Origin: Prevotella sp.
Lineage (GTDB): Bacteria > Bacteroidota > Bacteroidia > Bacteroidales > Bacteroidaceae
Direction: 5' to 3'
DNA length: 64,000 nucleotides
Assembly (NCBI GenBank): GCA_017417465.1
Contig: JAFPZD010000141.1
Coordinates: 1 to 64,000, forward strand
Position 1 is the stretch's first letter; each line of letters opens with the position of its first letter. Shown here in pieces: positions 25,164 through 35,540 of the stretch. The notes beneath the pieces were generated by a model, which saw only the letters and a program-made list of their open reading frames with translations, was not told the DNA's origin and did not search any database. The translations under genes were made by a program, and so were the position numbers.

Positions 25164-25295
25164 TTTGCTGACCTTCGTCAGCAGATTTGCTGACCTTCGT
25201 CAGCAGATTTGCCGACCTTCGTCAGCAGATTTGCTGACCTTCGTCAGCAGATTTGCCGACCTTCGGCAGCAGATTTGCCGACCTTCGTCAGCAAC
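25164..25295. repeat. 22-bp tandem hairpin array x6
   Basis: Six contiguous 22-bp units, each carrying GCTGAC-CTTC-GTCAGC or GCCGAC variants separated by AGATTT. Every unit can form a small stem-loop. There are no spacers, so it is not CRISPR. The 62-aa ORF across it is repeat translation. Confidence 0.95.
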
Positions 25296-25365
25296 AATTA
25301 GATTCGCTATTTGGGACAATTGAATTGGGATAGCGGTTCATCAAAAATAAGGGCAAGCTGCAGCG

Positions 25366-25398
25366 GCCGATAATTACATGAATCGTACAATTATCGGC
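25366..25398. other. Isolated 10-bp-stem hairpin
   Basis: GCCGATAATT and AATTATCGGC pair around a 13-nt loop. It lies in gene-free sequence between the 22-bp array and the Crp gene. Its role is unknown. Confidence 0.6.
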
Positions 25399-25586
25399 TT
25401 CGTGTGCACTTATTCGCGCTTTATCCCAAGCCTCTGTCTTTGCATTCTCAGTCTTTTACAGGAACCCTTCACCATAACATACTCGTAATGAGGCGTTTAT
25501 TGGAAATGTGAATGGTTGTGAGGTTACTGCATATAGAAATACAGCAGCCCTACTCTACCTCCTCATCTCCCCCGCTCGGCCGAAGG

Positions 25587-25613
25587 ACGCTTGCTACCAA
25601 CGGGACGCAAGAA
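25587..25613 (+). repeat. Third copy of the 30-bp dispersed spacer motif (27 bp, one mismatch)
   Basis: Shares CGCTTGCTACCAA and GGGACGCAAGAAC with 15630-15659 and, inverted, 12990-13019. Confidence 0.85.
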
Positions 25614-25637
25614 CTCCTCGTCTCCTCTCTCTCAACA

Positions 25638-26234
25638 TCAGTCAATCAGCACCGAAGTGCGCACACGACTCAGCGTCTCAGGCGTCATCTGCAGATAGCT
25701 GGCGATGTAGACCAACGGTGCACGGAGGATGAGCTGGGGTTGCGTCTTCACCAAACGGCGATAGCGATCCTGGGCACTCTCGAAGCGTAGCATGTCGGCA
25801 TGGCGCTGGCTGATGATGAGCGACTCCTCAAGAATCTTTCGATAGAGCATCTGGATGTTGACACTCTTCATGGCAGCTGCCTCCAGGGCGTGCATCGGAA
25901 GGGCAAAGATGATGGTGGGCTCTAAGGCTTGTATGATCTGGTGCGAAGGTTCCTCCTTAAACAGACTTTCGATGCTCATGCAGATGGTGTTCTCAGTGGC
26001 CATATATTCGGTCAGCTCTTTCTTGTTCTTATAGTAGAATTGGCGCACCAACCCCTTTACCACCCAGTAGATGTCGCGACAGATATCGCCCTCGTGCAGG
26101 ATGATTTCTCCTTTTGCAAACTTCATTGGCACCAGGATTTCCTCGAGCATGTCGAGTTCTTCGTGCGTCATTGTACTATATCTGCGGGCCAGTTCGCGGG
26201 CCACATCGCGTGGAACAAAGGATATTGCAGGCAT
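25638..26234 (-). CDS. Crp/Fnr family transcriptional regulator
   Basis: A 198-aa regulator with an N-terminal cyclic-nucleotide-binding-like beta barrel (about 20-125: FAKGEIILHEGDICRDIYWV, VVKGLVRQFYY) and a C-terminal helix-turn-helix (IASYLQMTPETLSRVRTS). There are no Cys residues positioned for an Fe-S or haem sensor of FNR type, so the signal is unknown. It lies 61 nt downstream of lepA on the same strand, probably in the same transcript. Confidence 0.9.
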   Translation of the reverse strand: MPAISFVPRDVARELARRYSTMTHEELDMLEEILVPMKFAKGEIILHEGDICRDIYWVVKGLVRQFYYKNKKELTEYMATENTICMSIESLFKEEPSHQIIQALEPTIIFALPMHALEAAAMKSVNIQMLYRKILEESLIISQRHADMLRFESAQDRYRRLVKTQPQLILRAPLVYIASYLQMTPETLSRVRTSVLID

Positions 26235-26295
26235 GGCTTGAATTGTGGGTTAGTAGATGGTTGTTTGTTGTTAGTTTGAGGTCAGTTTTATGTCA

Positions 26296-28098
26296 TCAGT
26301 CAAGTTTCAGCACGGCGAGGAAGGCCTTCTGGGGCACCTCCACATTGCCAATCTGCTTCATGCGTTTCTTACCGCGTTTCTGCTTCTCAAGGAGTTTGCG
26401 CTTACGAGTGACGTCACCGCCATAGCATTTCGCCAGCACGTCCTTGCGCACCTGCTTCACCGTCTCGCGGGCAATGATTTTCGCACCAATGGCCGCCTGG
26501 ATTGCGATGTCGAACTGCTGTCGTGGGATAAGCTCCTTCAGCTTCTCGCACATGCGGCGTCCGAAGCTGACGGCGTTGTCCTGGTGGGTCAGTGTCGAGA
26601 GTGCGTCAACCGGCTCACCGTTGAGCAGGATGTCAAGCTTGACAAGCTTCGAGGGACGGAAGCCATCGATGTGGTAATCGAACGAGGCATAGCCCTTCGA
26701 TATGCTCTTCAGCTTGTCGTAGAAGTCGATGACGATCTCGCCCAAAGGCAACATGAAGTTCAGCTCCATGCGGTTGCCACTGACATACTGCTGGTTGATG
26801 AGCTCGCCACGCTTGTCGAGACACAGCGTCATGATGGGCCCGATGTAAGCCGAGGCGGTGATGACCGATGCCCGTATGTATGGCTCCTCAATGTGGTCGA
26901 TGAGCGTCTGGTCGGGCAGTCCCGACGGGTTGTGCACCTCCTTCACCTCGCCCTGCTTCGTGTAGCACATATAGCTGACGTTAGGCACGGTGGTGATGAC
27001 GTCCATGTCGAACTCACGGTCGAGACGCTCCTGCACAATCTCCATATGCAGCAGTCCCAGGAAGCCACACCGGAAACCGAAGCCCAATGCCACCGACGAC
27101 TCTGGCGTGAACGTCAGCGAAGCGTCGTTCAGCTGTAGTTTCTCCAGCGATGCCCGCAGGTTCTCGTAGTCCGTGGGGTCGATGGGATAGACACCAGCGA
27201 ACACCATCGGCTTCACCTCCTGGAAGCCCTCGATGGCAGCCGCACAGGGACGTGCGACGTGGGTGATGGTGTCGCCCACCTTCACCTCGCGTGAGTTCTT
27301 AATACCACTTATAATATAACCCACGTCGCCTGTACGCAGCTCCTGCCGTGGTATCATGTCCATCTTCAGCACGCCCACCTCGTCGGCATCGTACTCCATG
27401 CCAGTGTTGAAGAACTTCACATGGTCGCCCTTGCGGATGACGCCGTTCACAATCTTGAAGTAGGCGATGATACCCCGGAACGAGTTGAACACTGAGTCGA
27501 AGATGAGAGCCTGCAGCGGAGCCTGCTCGTCGCCCTCTGGAGCAGGTATGCGCTCCACGACGGCGTTGAGGATGTCGTCGACGCCCTCGCCCGTCTTGCC
27601 AGAGGCACGGATGATGTCGCTGCGGTCGCAGCCTATCAGGTCTACGATCTCGTCCTCCACCTCGTCGGGCATGGCGCTGGGCATGTCGATCTTGTTGATG
27701 ACGGGAATAATCTCCAGGTTGTTGTCGATGGCCAGATAGAGGTTCGAGATGGTCTGTGCCTGTACGCCCTGCGTGGCGTCGACCACGAGCAGCGCGCCCT
27801 CGCAGGCGGCTATCGAGCGTGACACCTCGTACGAGAAGTCCACGTGTCCTGGCGTGTCGATAAGGTTCAGTACAAACTTCTGACCTTTCAGATCTGGCCT
27901 CTCACCATTGTAGGTATACTCCATCTGAATGGCGTGGCTCTTGATGGTGATGCCACGCTCACGCTCCAGGTCCATGTCGTCGAGCATCTGCCCCTCAGTG
28001 ACCTGAATAGTATTGGTGCGCTCCAGCAGGCGGTCGGCGAGTGTCGACTTTCCGTGGTCGATATGCGCTATGATGCAGAAGTTTCTGATGTGCTTCAT
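26296..28098 (-). CDS. lepA: Elongation factor 4 (LepA)
   Basis: A 600-aa translational GTPase that acts on stalled or mispositioned ribosomes. The G1 motif is AHIDHGKST, then DTPGHVDF (G3) and NKIDMPSA (G4). Domains II, III/V and the LepA-specific C-terminal domain follow, with [15 protein letters not shown] and the closing [19 protein letters not shown]. Length is exactly that of the family. A -7 box is at 28122. The Crp-family gene follows. Confidence 0.98.
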   Translation of the reverse strand: MKHIRNFCIIAHIDHGKSTLADRLLERTNTIQVTEGQMLDDMDLERERGITIKSHAIQMEYTYNGERPDLKGQKFVLNLIDTPGHVDFSYEVSRSIAACEGALLVVDATQGVQAQTISNLYLAIDNNLEIIPVINKIDMPSAMPDEVEDEIVDLIGCDRSDIIRASGKTGEGVDDILNAVVERIPAPEGDEQAPLQALIFDSVFNSFRGIIAYFKIVNGVIRKGDHVKFFNTGMEYDADEVGVLKMDMIPRQELRTGDVGYIISGIKNSREVKVGDTITHVARPCAAAIEGFQEVKPMVFAGVYPIDPTDYENLRASLEKLQLNDASLTFTPESSVALGFGFRCGFLGLLHMEIVQERLDREFDMDVITTVPNVSYMCYTKQGEVKEVHNPSGLPDQTLIDHIEEPYIRASVITASAYIGPIMTLCLDKRGELINQQYVSGNRMELNFMLPLGEIVIDFYDKLKSISKGYASFDYHIDGFRPSKLVKLDILLNGEPVDALSTLTHQDNAVSFGRRMCEKLKELIPRQQFDIAIQAAIGAKIIARETVKQVRKDVLAKCYGGDVTRKRKLLEKQKRGKKRMKQIGNVEVPQKAFLAVLKLD

Positions 28099-28121
28099 TG
28101 CCTATATTCGTGCTTTAAGGT

Positions 28122-28130
28122 GCAAAATTA
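28122..28130 (-). promoter_or_regulatory. -7 box for lepA
   Basis: The minus strand reads TAATTTTGC, 24 nt before the lepA start. Confidence 0.65.
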
Positions 28131-28172
28131 CAAAATAAATCGGAGAAAAACGGCTTTTTAAGTTTTTTTTTG

Positions 28173-28181
28173 TAACTTTGC
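28173..28181 (+). promoter_or_regulatory. -7 box for the 28213 lipoprotein
   Basis: TAACTTTGC, preceded by a T-rich tract, 32 nt upstream of the ATG. Confidence 0.75.
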
Positions 28182-28212
28182 ACCCAAAAAATAACGATTC
28201 TAAAGAGAAAGG

Positions 28213-28611
28213 ATGAAAAAGAACATCGTTTACGGGGTCCTAATAGCGGCCTTGACGCTTACCACCGCCTGCCAAAAATCGTTAGAGGAGCAGGCCGCCA
28301 ATGAGGCAAGACAGTACACTGCGAAGAACTGTCCTGCGAAGCTCGAAGATGGGTTGGTCATCGACAGCATGACGTTCGATGCCGGCAGCCACACTTTCGC
28401 CTACCACTACACCCTCTCGGGCGTGCTCGACAACGACACCATCGTCAGCAGTGAAACGGTGAGCCAGGCCCTCCTCGAGAGCCTTCGCAACACCACCAGC
28501 ATGCGGGCCTATAAGGAGCGTGGCTATAATTTCCGCTACGTCTACCGTTCGGCCACCAATCCTGACAAGGTGCTCCACGACCTGCTGTTCACCCAGGAGG
28601 ACTATCGCTAA
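28213..28611 (+). CDS. Small lipoprotein, unknown function
   Basis: 132 aa. The signal peptide MKKNIVYGVLIAALTLTTAC has a lipobox ending at Cys20, so the mature protein is probably lipid-anchored in the cell envelope. The mature part is mixed alpha/beta with no motif I can name. It is monocistronic: it diverges from lepA and is followed by a repeat-rich spacer. Confidence 0.8.
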   Translation: MKKNIVYGVLIAALTLTTACQKSLEEQAANEARQYTAKNCPAKLEDGLVIDSMTFDAGSHTFAYHYTLSGVLDNDTIVSSETVSQALLESLRNTTSMRAYKERGYNFRYVYRSATNPDKVLHDLLFTQEDYR

Positions 28612-28639
28612 TTGGTTATGAGGCACTGAAGGAGGAAGG

Positions 28640-28849
28640 AGGAGTTAGGAGTTAGGAGTTAGGAGTTTTCGGGGGTGCGAGGGTACGTGGGTACGGAGGT
28701 ACGAGGATAGAGTTTTCGGGGGTACGTGGGTACGGAGGTACGAGGATAGACCTTGCGCAGCCTCCGTGTCCTCCGTGACTCTGTGTGAGATACTCTTAAC
28801 TCCTAACTCCTAACTCTTAACTCTTAACTCCTAACTCCTAACTCTTAAC
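28640..28849. repeat. Repeat-filled spacer (GTTAGGAG arrays and 39-bp-period direct repeat)
   Basis: GTTAGGAG iterations (28643-28668) and their inverse, CTCCTAAC/CTCTTAAC (28798-28849), flank two identical 31-bp units at 28681-28711 and 28720-28750 (core TACGTGGGTACGGAGGTACG). No gene is visible in 28612-28944. Confidence 0.9.
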
Positions 28850-28861
28850 ATTCTCCCACGC

Positions 28862-28891
28862 AAAGGGCTGGCCATTTCGGGCCAGCCCTTT
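28862..28891 (-). terminator. 12-bp hairpin downstream of the TSCPD gene
   Basis: AAAGGGCTGGCC and GGCCAGCCCTTT pair around a 6-nt loop, 54 nt past the stop of the TSCPD gene. The symmetrical A/T ends suit bidirectional termination. Confidence 0.75.
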
Positions 28892-28944
28892 GTGTGTATG
28901 GAAGACACGGAGAGCAGCAACACTGCTCCTTTATAGTCTGCGTG

Positions 28945-29220
28945 TTACGCCTCCGTAGCGGGTGCTTGCTTCAGCTGTTCCAATGCACGGCACAGCTGGT
29001 CAGGACACGACGTGCGCTTGGTGCCACAGCGTATGCCGTCGAGACGACGAATGACGTCGTCGATCTTCTGGCCACGCACCAAGGTGCTGATACCCTGCAG
29101 ATTACCGTTACAGCCTCCAAGGAAGAACACCTGCTGAATGACGTCGTTCTCGTCGGCAGTGACGTCGATCATCTGCGAGCAGGTGCCCTGCGTCTTGTAC
29201 ATGATGTGCTTTGTTGCCAT
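28945..29220 (-). CDS. TSCPD domain protein (TIGR03905 family)
   Basis: A 91-aa small protein with the TSCPD signature (RTSCPDQL) and conserved Cys residues (GTCSQ, GGCNGN, IRCG). TSCPD domains resemble the C-terminal zinc-binding part of B12-dependent ribonucleotide reductase, but the stand-alone protein has no proven function. Its start codon overlaps the yebC stop by one nucleotide, so translation is coupled. A hairpin terminator follows. Confidence 0.9.
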   Translation of the reverse strand: MATKHIMYKTQGTCSQMIDVTADENDVIQQVFFLGGCNGNLQGISTLVRGQKIDDVIRRLDGIRCGTKRTSCPDQLCRALEQLKQAPATEA

Positions 29221-29951
29221 TACTCTTCAGCGGGCTTCATGTTGGTGTAGACCGTCTGCACATCGTCGAAGTCCTCGAGCTTCTCGACCATCTTGTCGAT
29301 AGCCTCACGCTGCTCGGGGGTGACGTCCTTCAGGTCGTTGGGGATGCGGGTGAACTCAGCGCCCGTCACCTCGTAGCCCTCAGCCTCCAGGTGCTTCTGG
29401 ATAGCGCTGAAGCTGCTGGGATCGCCGTAGATGGTGATCTCGCCCGTCTCCTCATCCTCGTCGAACTCATCCTCGACGCCGTAGTCGATGAGGTCGAGAA
29501 TCATCTCGTCCATGTCGAGCCCGTCCTTCTTCTTGAAGGTGAAGACGGCCTTGTGGTCGAAGAGGAACGACAGCGAGCCCTGTGTGCCGAGGTTGCCGCT
29601 GAACTTGTTGAACACCGAGCGCACGTCGCCGACGGTGCGTGTGGTGTTGTCAGTCAGCGTCTCAACGAAGATGGCCACGCCGTGGGGGCCATAGCCCTCG
29701 TAGGACACCTCCTTGTAGTCGCTCTGGTCCTTGCCCATGGCGTTCTTGATGGCACGCTCGATGTTGTCCTTCGGCATGTTCTCACGCTTGGCATTGGCAA
29801 TGATGGCGCGCAGTGCAGGGTTGTTCTCAGGCTCCGGACCGCCAGCCTTTACGGCAATGGCTATCTGCTTGCCAATCTTGGTGAATGTCTTGGCCATGTG
29901 GCCCCATCTCTTCAGCTTTGTAGCTTTACGGTATTCAAATGCTCTTCCCAT
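29220..29951 (-). CDS. yebC: YebC/PmpR family DNA-binding or translation-associated regulator
   Basis: A 243-aa protein of the TACO1/YebC family. The N-terminal MGRAFEYRKATKLKRWGHMAKTF is the Bacteroidetes form, and NPALRAIIANAKRENMPKDNIERAI and YEGYGPHGVAIFVE are universal family motifs. Members are described as transcriptional regulators and, in more recent work, as factors helping ribosomes through proline stretches; which applies here is unknown. It follows pheT on the same strand after a 249-nt spacer and is coupled to the TSCPD gene. Confidence 0.95.
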   Translation of the reverse strand: MGRAFEYRKATKLKRWGHMAKTFTKIGKQIAIAVKAGGPEPENNPALRAIIANAKRENMPKDNIERAIKNAMGKDQSDYKEVSYEGYGPHGVAIFVETLTDNTTRTVGDVRSVFNKFSGNLGTQGSLSFLFDHKAVFTFKKKDGLDMDEMILDLIDYGVEDEFDEDEETGEITIYGDPSSFSAIQKHLEAEGYEVTGAEFTRIPNDLKDVTPEQREAIDKMVEKLEDFDDVQTVYTNMKPAEE

Positions 29952-29965
29952 TTTGATTGCACGAG

Positions 29966-30057
29966 CCCCCTGAGTCAGGGGGTTGGGGGTCTGAACAAGC
30001 GTTTTTCCCGCCTTAGCCCTCTAACATCTTGGCAGAGCCAAGCGGCAAAGCCGAGCG
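29966..30057. repeat. Palindromic spacer element between pheT and yebC
   Basis: CCCCCTGAGTCAGGGGG (29966-29982) is an almost perfect palindrome followed by GTTGGGGG. Positions 30032-30057 repeat the 26-bp motif at 15674-15699. No gene is visible in 29952-30200. Confidence 0.75.
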
Positions 30058-30175
30058 AGAGGGTTGGAGGTATGAACCGTGTTCATTAGCACCTTTTAAA
30101 TTGTTAATACTTTGATTTATTTTTTTTTAGCTTTTACCAATCATAGCGGAGGACTGTTCGTCTGTTCAGTCCCCC

Positions 30176-30194
30176 CCCCCTTAAGCTTAGGGGG
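30176..30194 (-). terminator. G/C hairpin after pheT with an adjoining C10 run
   Basis: CCCCC and GGGGG flank TTAAGCTTA, 7 nt past the pheT stop. Positions 30171-30180 are ten consecutive C, a homopolymer prone to length error or variation. Confidence 0.55.
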
Positions 30195-30200
30195 CTAAAG

Positions 30201-32684
30201 TTATCTCAGTTCTGCGTTCAGCTGCTTCTTCAGCTGTGCGATGAGCTTCTGCATCACGGCGTCGATCTGCTTGTCGTTCATCGTGCGTTCCTCATCCTGA
30301 AGGATGAAGTTCACGGCATACGACTTCTTGCCCTGTGGCAGGCTCTTACCCTCGTAGACATCGAACAGTTCGACGCGCTTCAGCAGTTTCTTCTCCGTCT
30401 GGCGTGCTATCTGCTCTATCTGGGCGAACTCCACAGCCTTGTCGACGAGCAGTGCCAAGTCGCGGCTGACAGCCGGCTGACGTGGAATGTCAGTGTATTT
30501 CACCTCGTTCTTCTTGGTGGCCTTCATCAGCTGCGTCCAGTTCAGCTCTGCGAAGTAGACGGGCTGCTGCAGGTCGAACTGCTTCAGCAGCTTCTTTGAC
30601 AGGATGCCCATCTCGATCAGCTTCTTGCCACCACGGTTCTCAATGGTCAAGCCTGCCGAGAACCAGGGATTCTCCGACTTCTTCGTCACCATCAGGCCGG
30701 CCTTCATGCCGATACGCTGCAGAATGTTCTGCACGTATGCCGACAGTTCGTAGTAGGTGCTGTCCTCGTCGGGGTGTGCCCACGAGCCTTCCACGCGCTT
30801 ACCCGTCACCCAGATGCCCAGGTAGTTTTCCTCCTTATAGGCCTGCATGGGATTGTCGTCGTTGGCTTTCTCAGGATCGAAGAAATAGCAGTTGCCAAAC
30901 TCGAAGAATCTGAGGTTCTGCGCCTTGCGCTTCACATTGTGCTCGATACTCTCCAGTCCGCCGTAGAGCAGTGTCTGGCGCATCACGCCAAGGTCGCTGC
31001 TGAGCGGGTTCATGATTCTCACGACCTGAGGTTTGATCGTTGGGGCCTGAGACTTGTCGTCAGTCGCAGGCTCAGTGTAGTAGGCCACCTTCGTCAGCGA
31101 GTTGTTCAGTATTTCGTTGAAGCCTGCACCAACCAGCTGTTCCGACACGAGGTCCTGCAGCCTGTGCTTACGGTCCTCGTCACCCTTGATGACGAGCGAC
31201 GACTTCAGCTGGGTCGGAATCTCCACATTATTATATCCATAGATGCGCAGGATGTCCTCCACAACGTCGCAGGGACGGGTGACGTCCACACGATAGGCAG
31301 GCACCTTCAGCACCATGCCGCTGTCGTCTTCCGAGAGAATCGCCATGTCAAGCGTGTGGCAGATGCTGCGAATGGTGTCGGCGGGAATCACCTTACCTAT
31401 CAGGCGGTTCACATAGTCGTACTTCAAAGTCACGACAACGTCCTCAATCGGCTCAGGATAGACGTCGCGAATCTCCATCGACACCTTGCCGCCAGCCAGC
31501 TCCTTGCAGAGCATGGCGGCCTGCTTCAGGGCATAGACGGTGCCGTTGGGGTCGACGCCACGCTCAAAGCGGAAGCTGGCATCGGTGCTCAGCCCATGAC
31601 GGCGTGCCGACTTGCGAATCCACGTCGGATGGAAGTAAGCACTCTCAAGCACGACGTTACGCGTCGTCTCATACGTGCCACTGCCACGACCGCCAAACAC
31701 GCCGGCGATGCACATCGGTGCTTCGGCATTGCAGATGGCCAGGTCGCGCTCCGACAGCTGATGGTCTACACCGTCGAGTGTCTGGAAAGGTGTGCCATCG
31801 GGCAGTGTCTTCACCACAATCTTGTGGCCCGTCACCATGTCGGCGTCGAACGTGTGGAGCGGCTGTCCGTAAGCCATCATCACATAGTTCGTGATGTCGA
31901 CAATATTGTTGATAGGCCGCAGGCCGACGGTCGTCAGCCGCTGTTTCAGCCATTCGGGCGACTCCTTCACCTCACAGTCGGTGATGCTCACGCAGGCATA
32001 GCGGCGGCAAGCCTCCGTGTTCTCGATCACCACTTCGATGTCGAGGTCGTGGTTGTCCACCGTGAAGCCCTCGTCCGACGGACGGTGAAGGGCTGTCTTG
32101 TAGCCGTTCTGCACCAGCCAGGCATGCAGGTCGCGGGCCACGCCCCAGTGGCTCAGGCCGTCGGCACGGTTGGCCGTGATGTCGACCTCGATGAGCCAGT
32201 CGCTCTCCATGTGGAAGTATTCGGCGGCAGGCATGCCCACGGGCGTGTCGTCAGGCAGCACCATGATGCCGGCATGGCTCGTACCCACGCCTATCTCGTC
32301 CTCAGCACAGATCATGCCACACGACTCCACGCCACGCAGCTTCGACTTCTTGATGACAAACTCCTTGTCACCATCGTAGAGCACGCAGCCCAGATCGGCC
32401 ACGATGACCTTCTGGCCGGCAGCGACGTTAGGCGCGCCACAAACAATCTGACTCGGCTCGCCACGACCCAGGTCAACGGTCGTCACGTGCAGGTGGTCGC
32501 TGTCAGGATGCTGCTCGCACGTGAGCACATGGCCCACGTAGAGTCCTTTCAGTCCACCACGTATCGACTGCACCTCTTCCAGGGCGTCGACCTCAAGTCC
32601 TGTTGAAGTCAGCGCGTCGCAGACCTGCTGCGGCGTCAGGTCGAAGTCTACATACTCCTTCAGCCATTTATAAGAAATGTTCAT
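30201..32684 (-). CDS. pheT: Phenylalanyl-tRNA synthetase beta subunit
   Basis: An 827-aa beta chain of the alpha2-beta2 synthetase that charges tRNA-Phe. Domains in order: tRNA-binding OB fold near 40-150 (VGHVLTCEQHPDSDHLHVTTVD), B3/B4 editing domain (PINNIVDITNYVMMAYGQP), B5, the catalytic-like core, and a C-terminal FDX-ACB anticodon-binding domain ending EERTMNDKQIDAVMQKL. The length is that of the family. The alpha gene is not adjacent here, which is usual in Bacteroidetes. A -7 box is at 32795. Confidence 0.98.
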   Translation of the reverse strand: MNISYKWLKEYVDFDLTPQQVCDALTSTGLEVDALEEVQSIRGGLKGLYVGHVLTCEQHPDSDHLHVTTVDLGRGEPSQIVCGAPNVAAGQKVIVADLGCVLYDGDKEFVIKKSKLRGVESCGMICAEDEIGVGTSHAGIMVLPDDTPVGMPAAEYFHMESDWLIEVDITANRADGLSHWGVARDLHAWLVQNGYKTALHRPSDEGFTVDNHDLDIEVVIENTEACRRYACVSITDCEVKESPEWLKQRLTTVGLRPINNIVDITNYVMMAYGQPLHTFDADMVTGHKIVVKTLPDGTPFQTLDGVDHQLSERDLAICNAEAPMCIAGVFGGRGSGTYETTRNVVLESAYFHPTWIRKSARRHGLSTDASFRFERGVDPNGTVYALKQAAMLCKELAGGKVSMEIRDVYPEPIEDVVVTLKYDYVNRLIGKVIPADTIRSICHTLDMAILSEDDSGMVLKVPAYRVDVTRPCDVVEDILRIYGYNNVEIPTQLKSSLVIKGDEDRKHRLQDLVSEQLVGAGFNEILNNSLTKVAYYTEPATDDKSQAPTIKPQVVRIMNPLSSDLGVMRQTLLYGGLESIEHNVKRKAQNLRFFEFGNCYFFDPEKANDDNPMQAYKEENYLGIWVTGKRVEGSWAHPDEDSTYYELSAYVQNILQRIGMKAGLMVTKKSENPWFSAGLTIENRGGKKLIEMGILSKKLLKQFDLQQPVYFAELNWTQLMKATKKNEVKYTDIPRQPAVSRDLALLVDKAVEFAQIEQIARQTEKKLLKRVELFDVYEGKSLPQGKKSYAVNFILQDEERTMNDKQIDAVMQKLIAQLKKQLNAELR

Positions 32685-32794
32685 AGATTTTCGTTTTCTA
32701 TTTTAGCGATATACTTTTCTTCTTACCCGTCTGTGGAGGACCATTCGGCACTTGCTTTTGCCTTGTAGTCCTTACACTTTTCTCAAAATCGGGT

Positions 32795-32803
32795 GCAAAG
32801 GTA
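32795..32803 (-). promoter_or_regulatory. -7 box for pheT
   Basis: The minus strand reads TACCTTTGC, about 110 nt upstream of the pheT start, leaving a fairly long leader. Confidence 0.65.
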
Positions 32804-32877
32804 ATGCTTTTCTTGCAAAATAGCGAAAAAAACGGCTAAAAGTTTTGCATTTTTAGAATAAAAGCCGTAACTTTGCA

Positions 32878-32886
32878 GACAATTTG
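32878..32886 (+). promoter_or_regulatory. -7 box for hppA
   Basis: TAACTTTGC, 91 nt upstream of the hppA ATG. Confidence 0.7.
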
Positions 32887-32976
32887 CAAGAATCGGCGAG
32901 ATTTGCGCAACGAAACAATCACAGGAGAAAGCATTTCAAACACATTATTATTATTATTTAAACTCAAAAACTCAAC

Positions 32977-35169
<2,193 letters not shown>

Positions 35170-35209
35170 CCCTCTGTCACGCAGGGCTGTACCCTGCACA
35201 GCGAATAAT

Positions 35210-35246
35210 ATGCGGACATGTGGAGCACTTTTCCACATGTCCGCAT
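35210..35246 (+). terminator. 15-bp hairpin after hppA
   Basis: ATGCGGACATGTGGA and TCCACATGTCCGCAT pair perfectly around a 7-nt loop, followed by TGCTTTGTTG. It probably terminates hppA. Confidence 0.8.
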
Positions 35247-35289
35247 TGCTTTGTTGTGGTAAGGGCGCCGAGCGGAATGCCACTTTGCG

Positions 35290-35355
35290 CCGAGAAGTCT
35301 GCTACTCTTCTCCGAGAAGTCTGCCACTCTTCTCCGAGAGGACTCTTACTTAGCT
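35290..35355 (+). repeat. 22-bp direct repeat x3 before uxuA
   Basis: Three 22-bp units beginning CCGAGA (CCGAGAAGTCTGCTACTCTT twice with one change, then a diverged copy). Each contains AGAAG/CTTCT self-complementarity. Apart from this and the hairpin, the 35170-35540 spacer holds only the uxuA promoter. Confidence 0.9.
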
Positions 35356-35498
35356 CCGAGCAAAGTAGGAGTCTCGCAATTTAGATAACCTCCAAAACGC
35401 CGACCCCTGACATGATTTCCGAGGCGCCAATGACGAGAGATGTACAGGCGAATTGCGTTAATTTTCTAAAAAAACGATCATATTCGGCATTTTTTTTG

Positions 35499-35507
35499 TA
35501 TCTTTGC
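35499..35507 (+). promoter_or_regulatory. -7 box for uxuA
   Basis: TATCTTTGC behind a T8 tract, 34 nt upstream of the ATG. Confidence 0.75.
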
Positions 35508-35540
35508 AGCACTATTCTACAAACAAAACGTAAAAGATTT

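Noticed and set aside
25135-25323. A 62-aa ORF and a possible CRISPR array over the 22-bp repeats
   Set aside because: The ORF is repeat translation. Units are contiguous, with no spacers and no cas genes nearby.
30774-32606. A long plus-strand ORF opposite pheT
   Set aside because: Pure shadow of a strongly conserved gene; no family resemblance.
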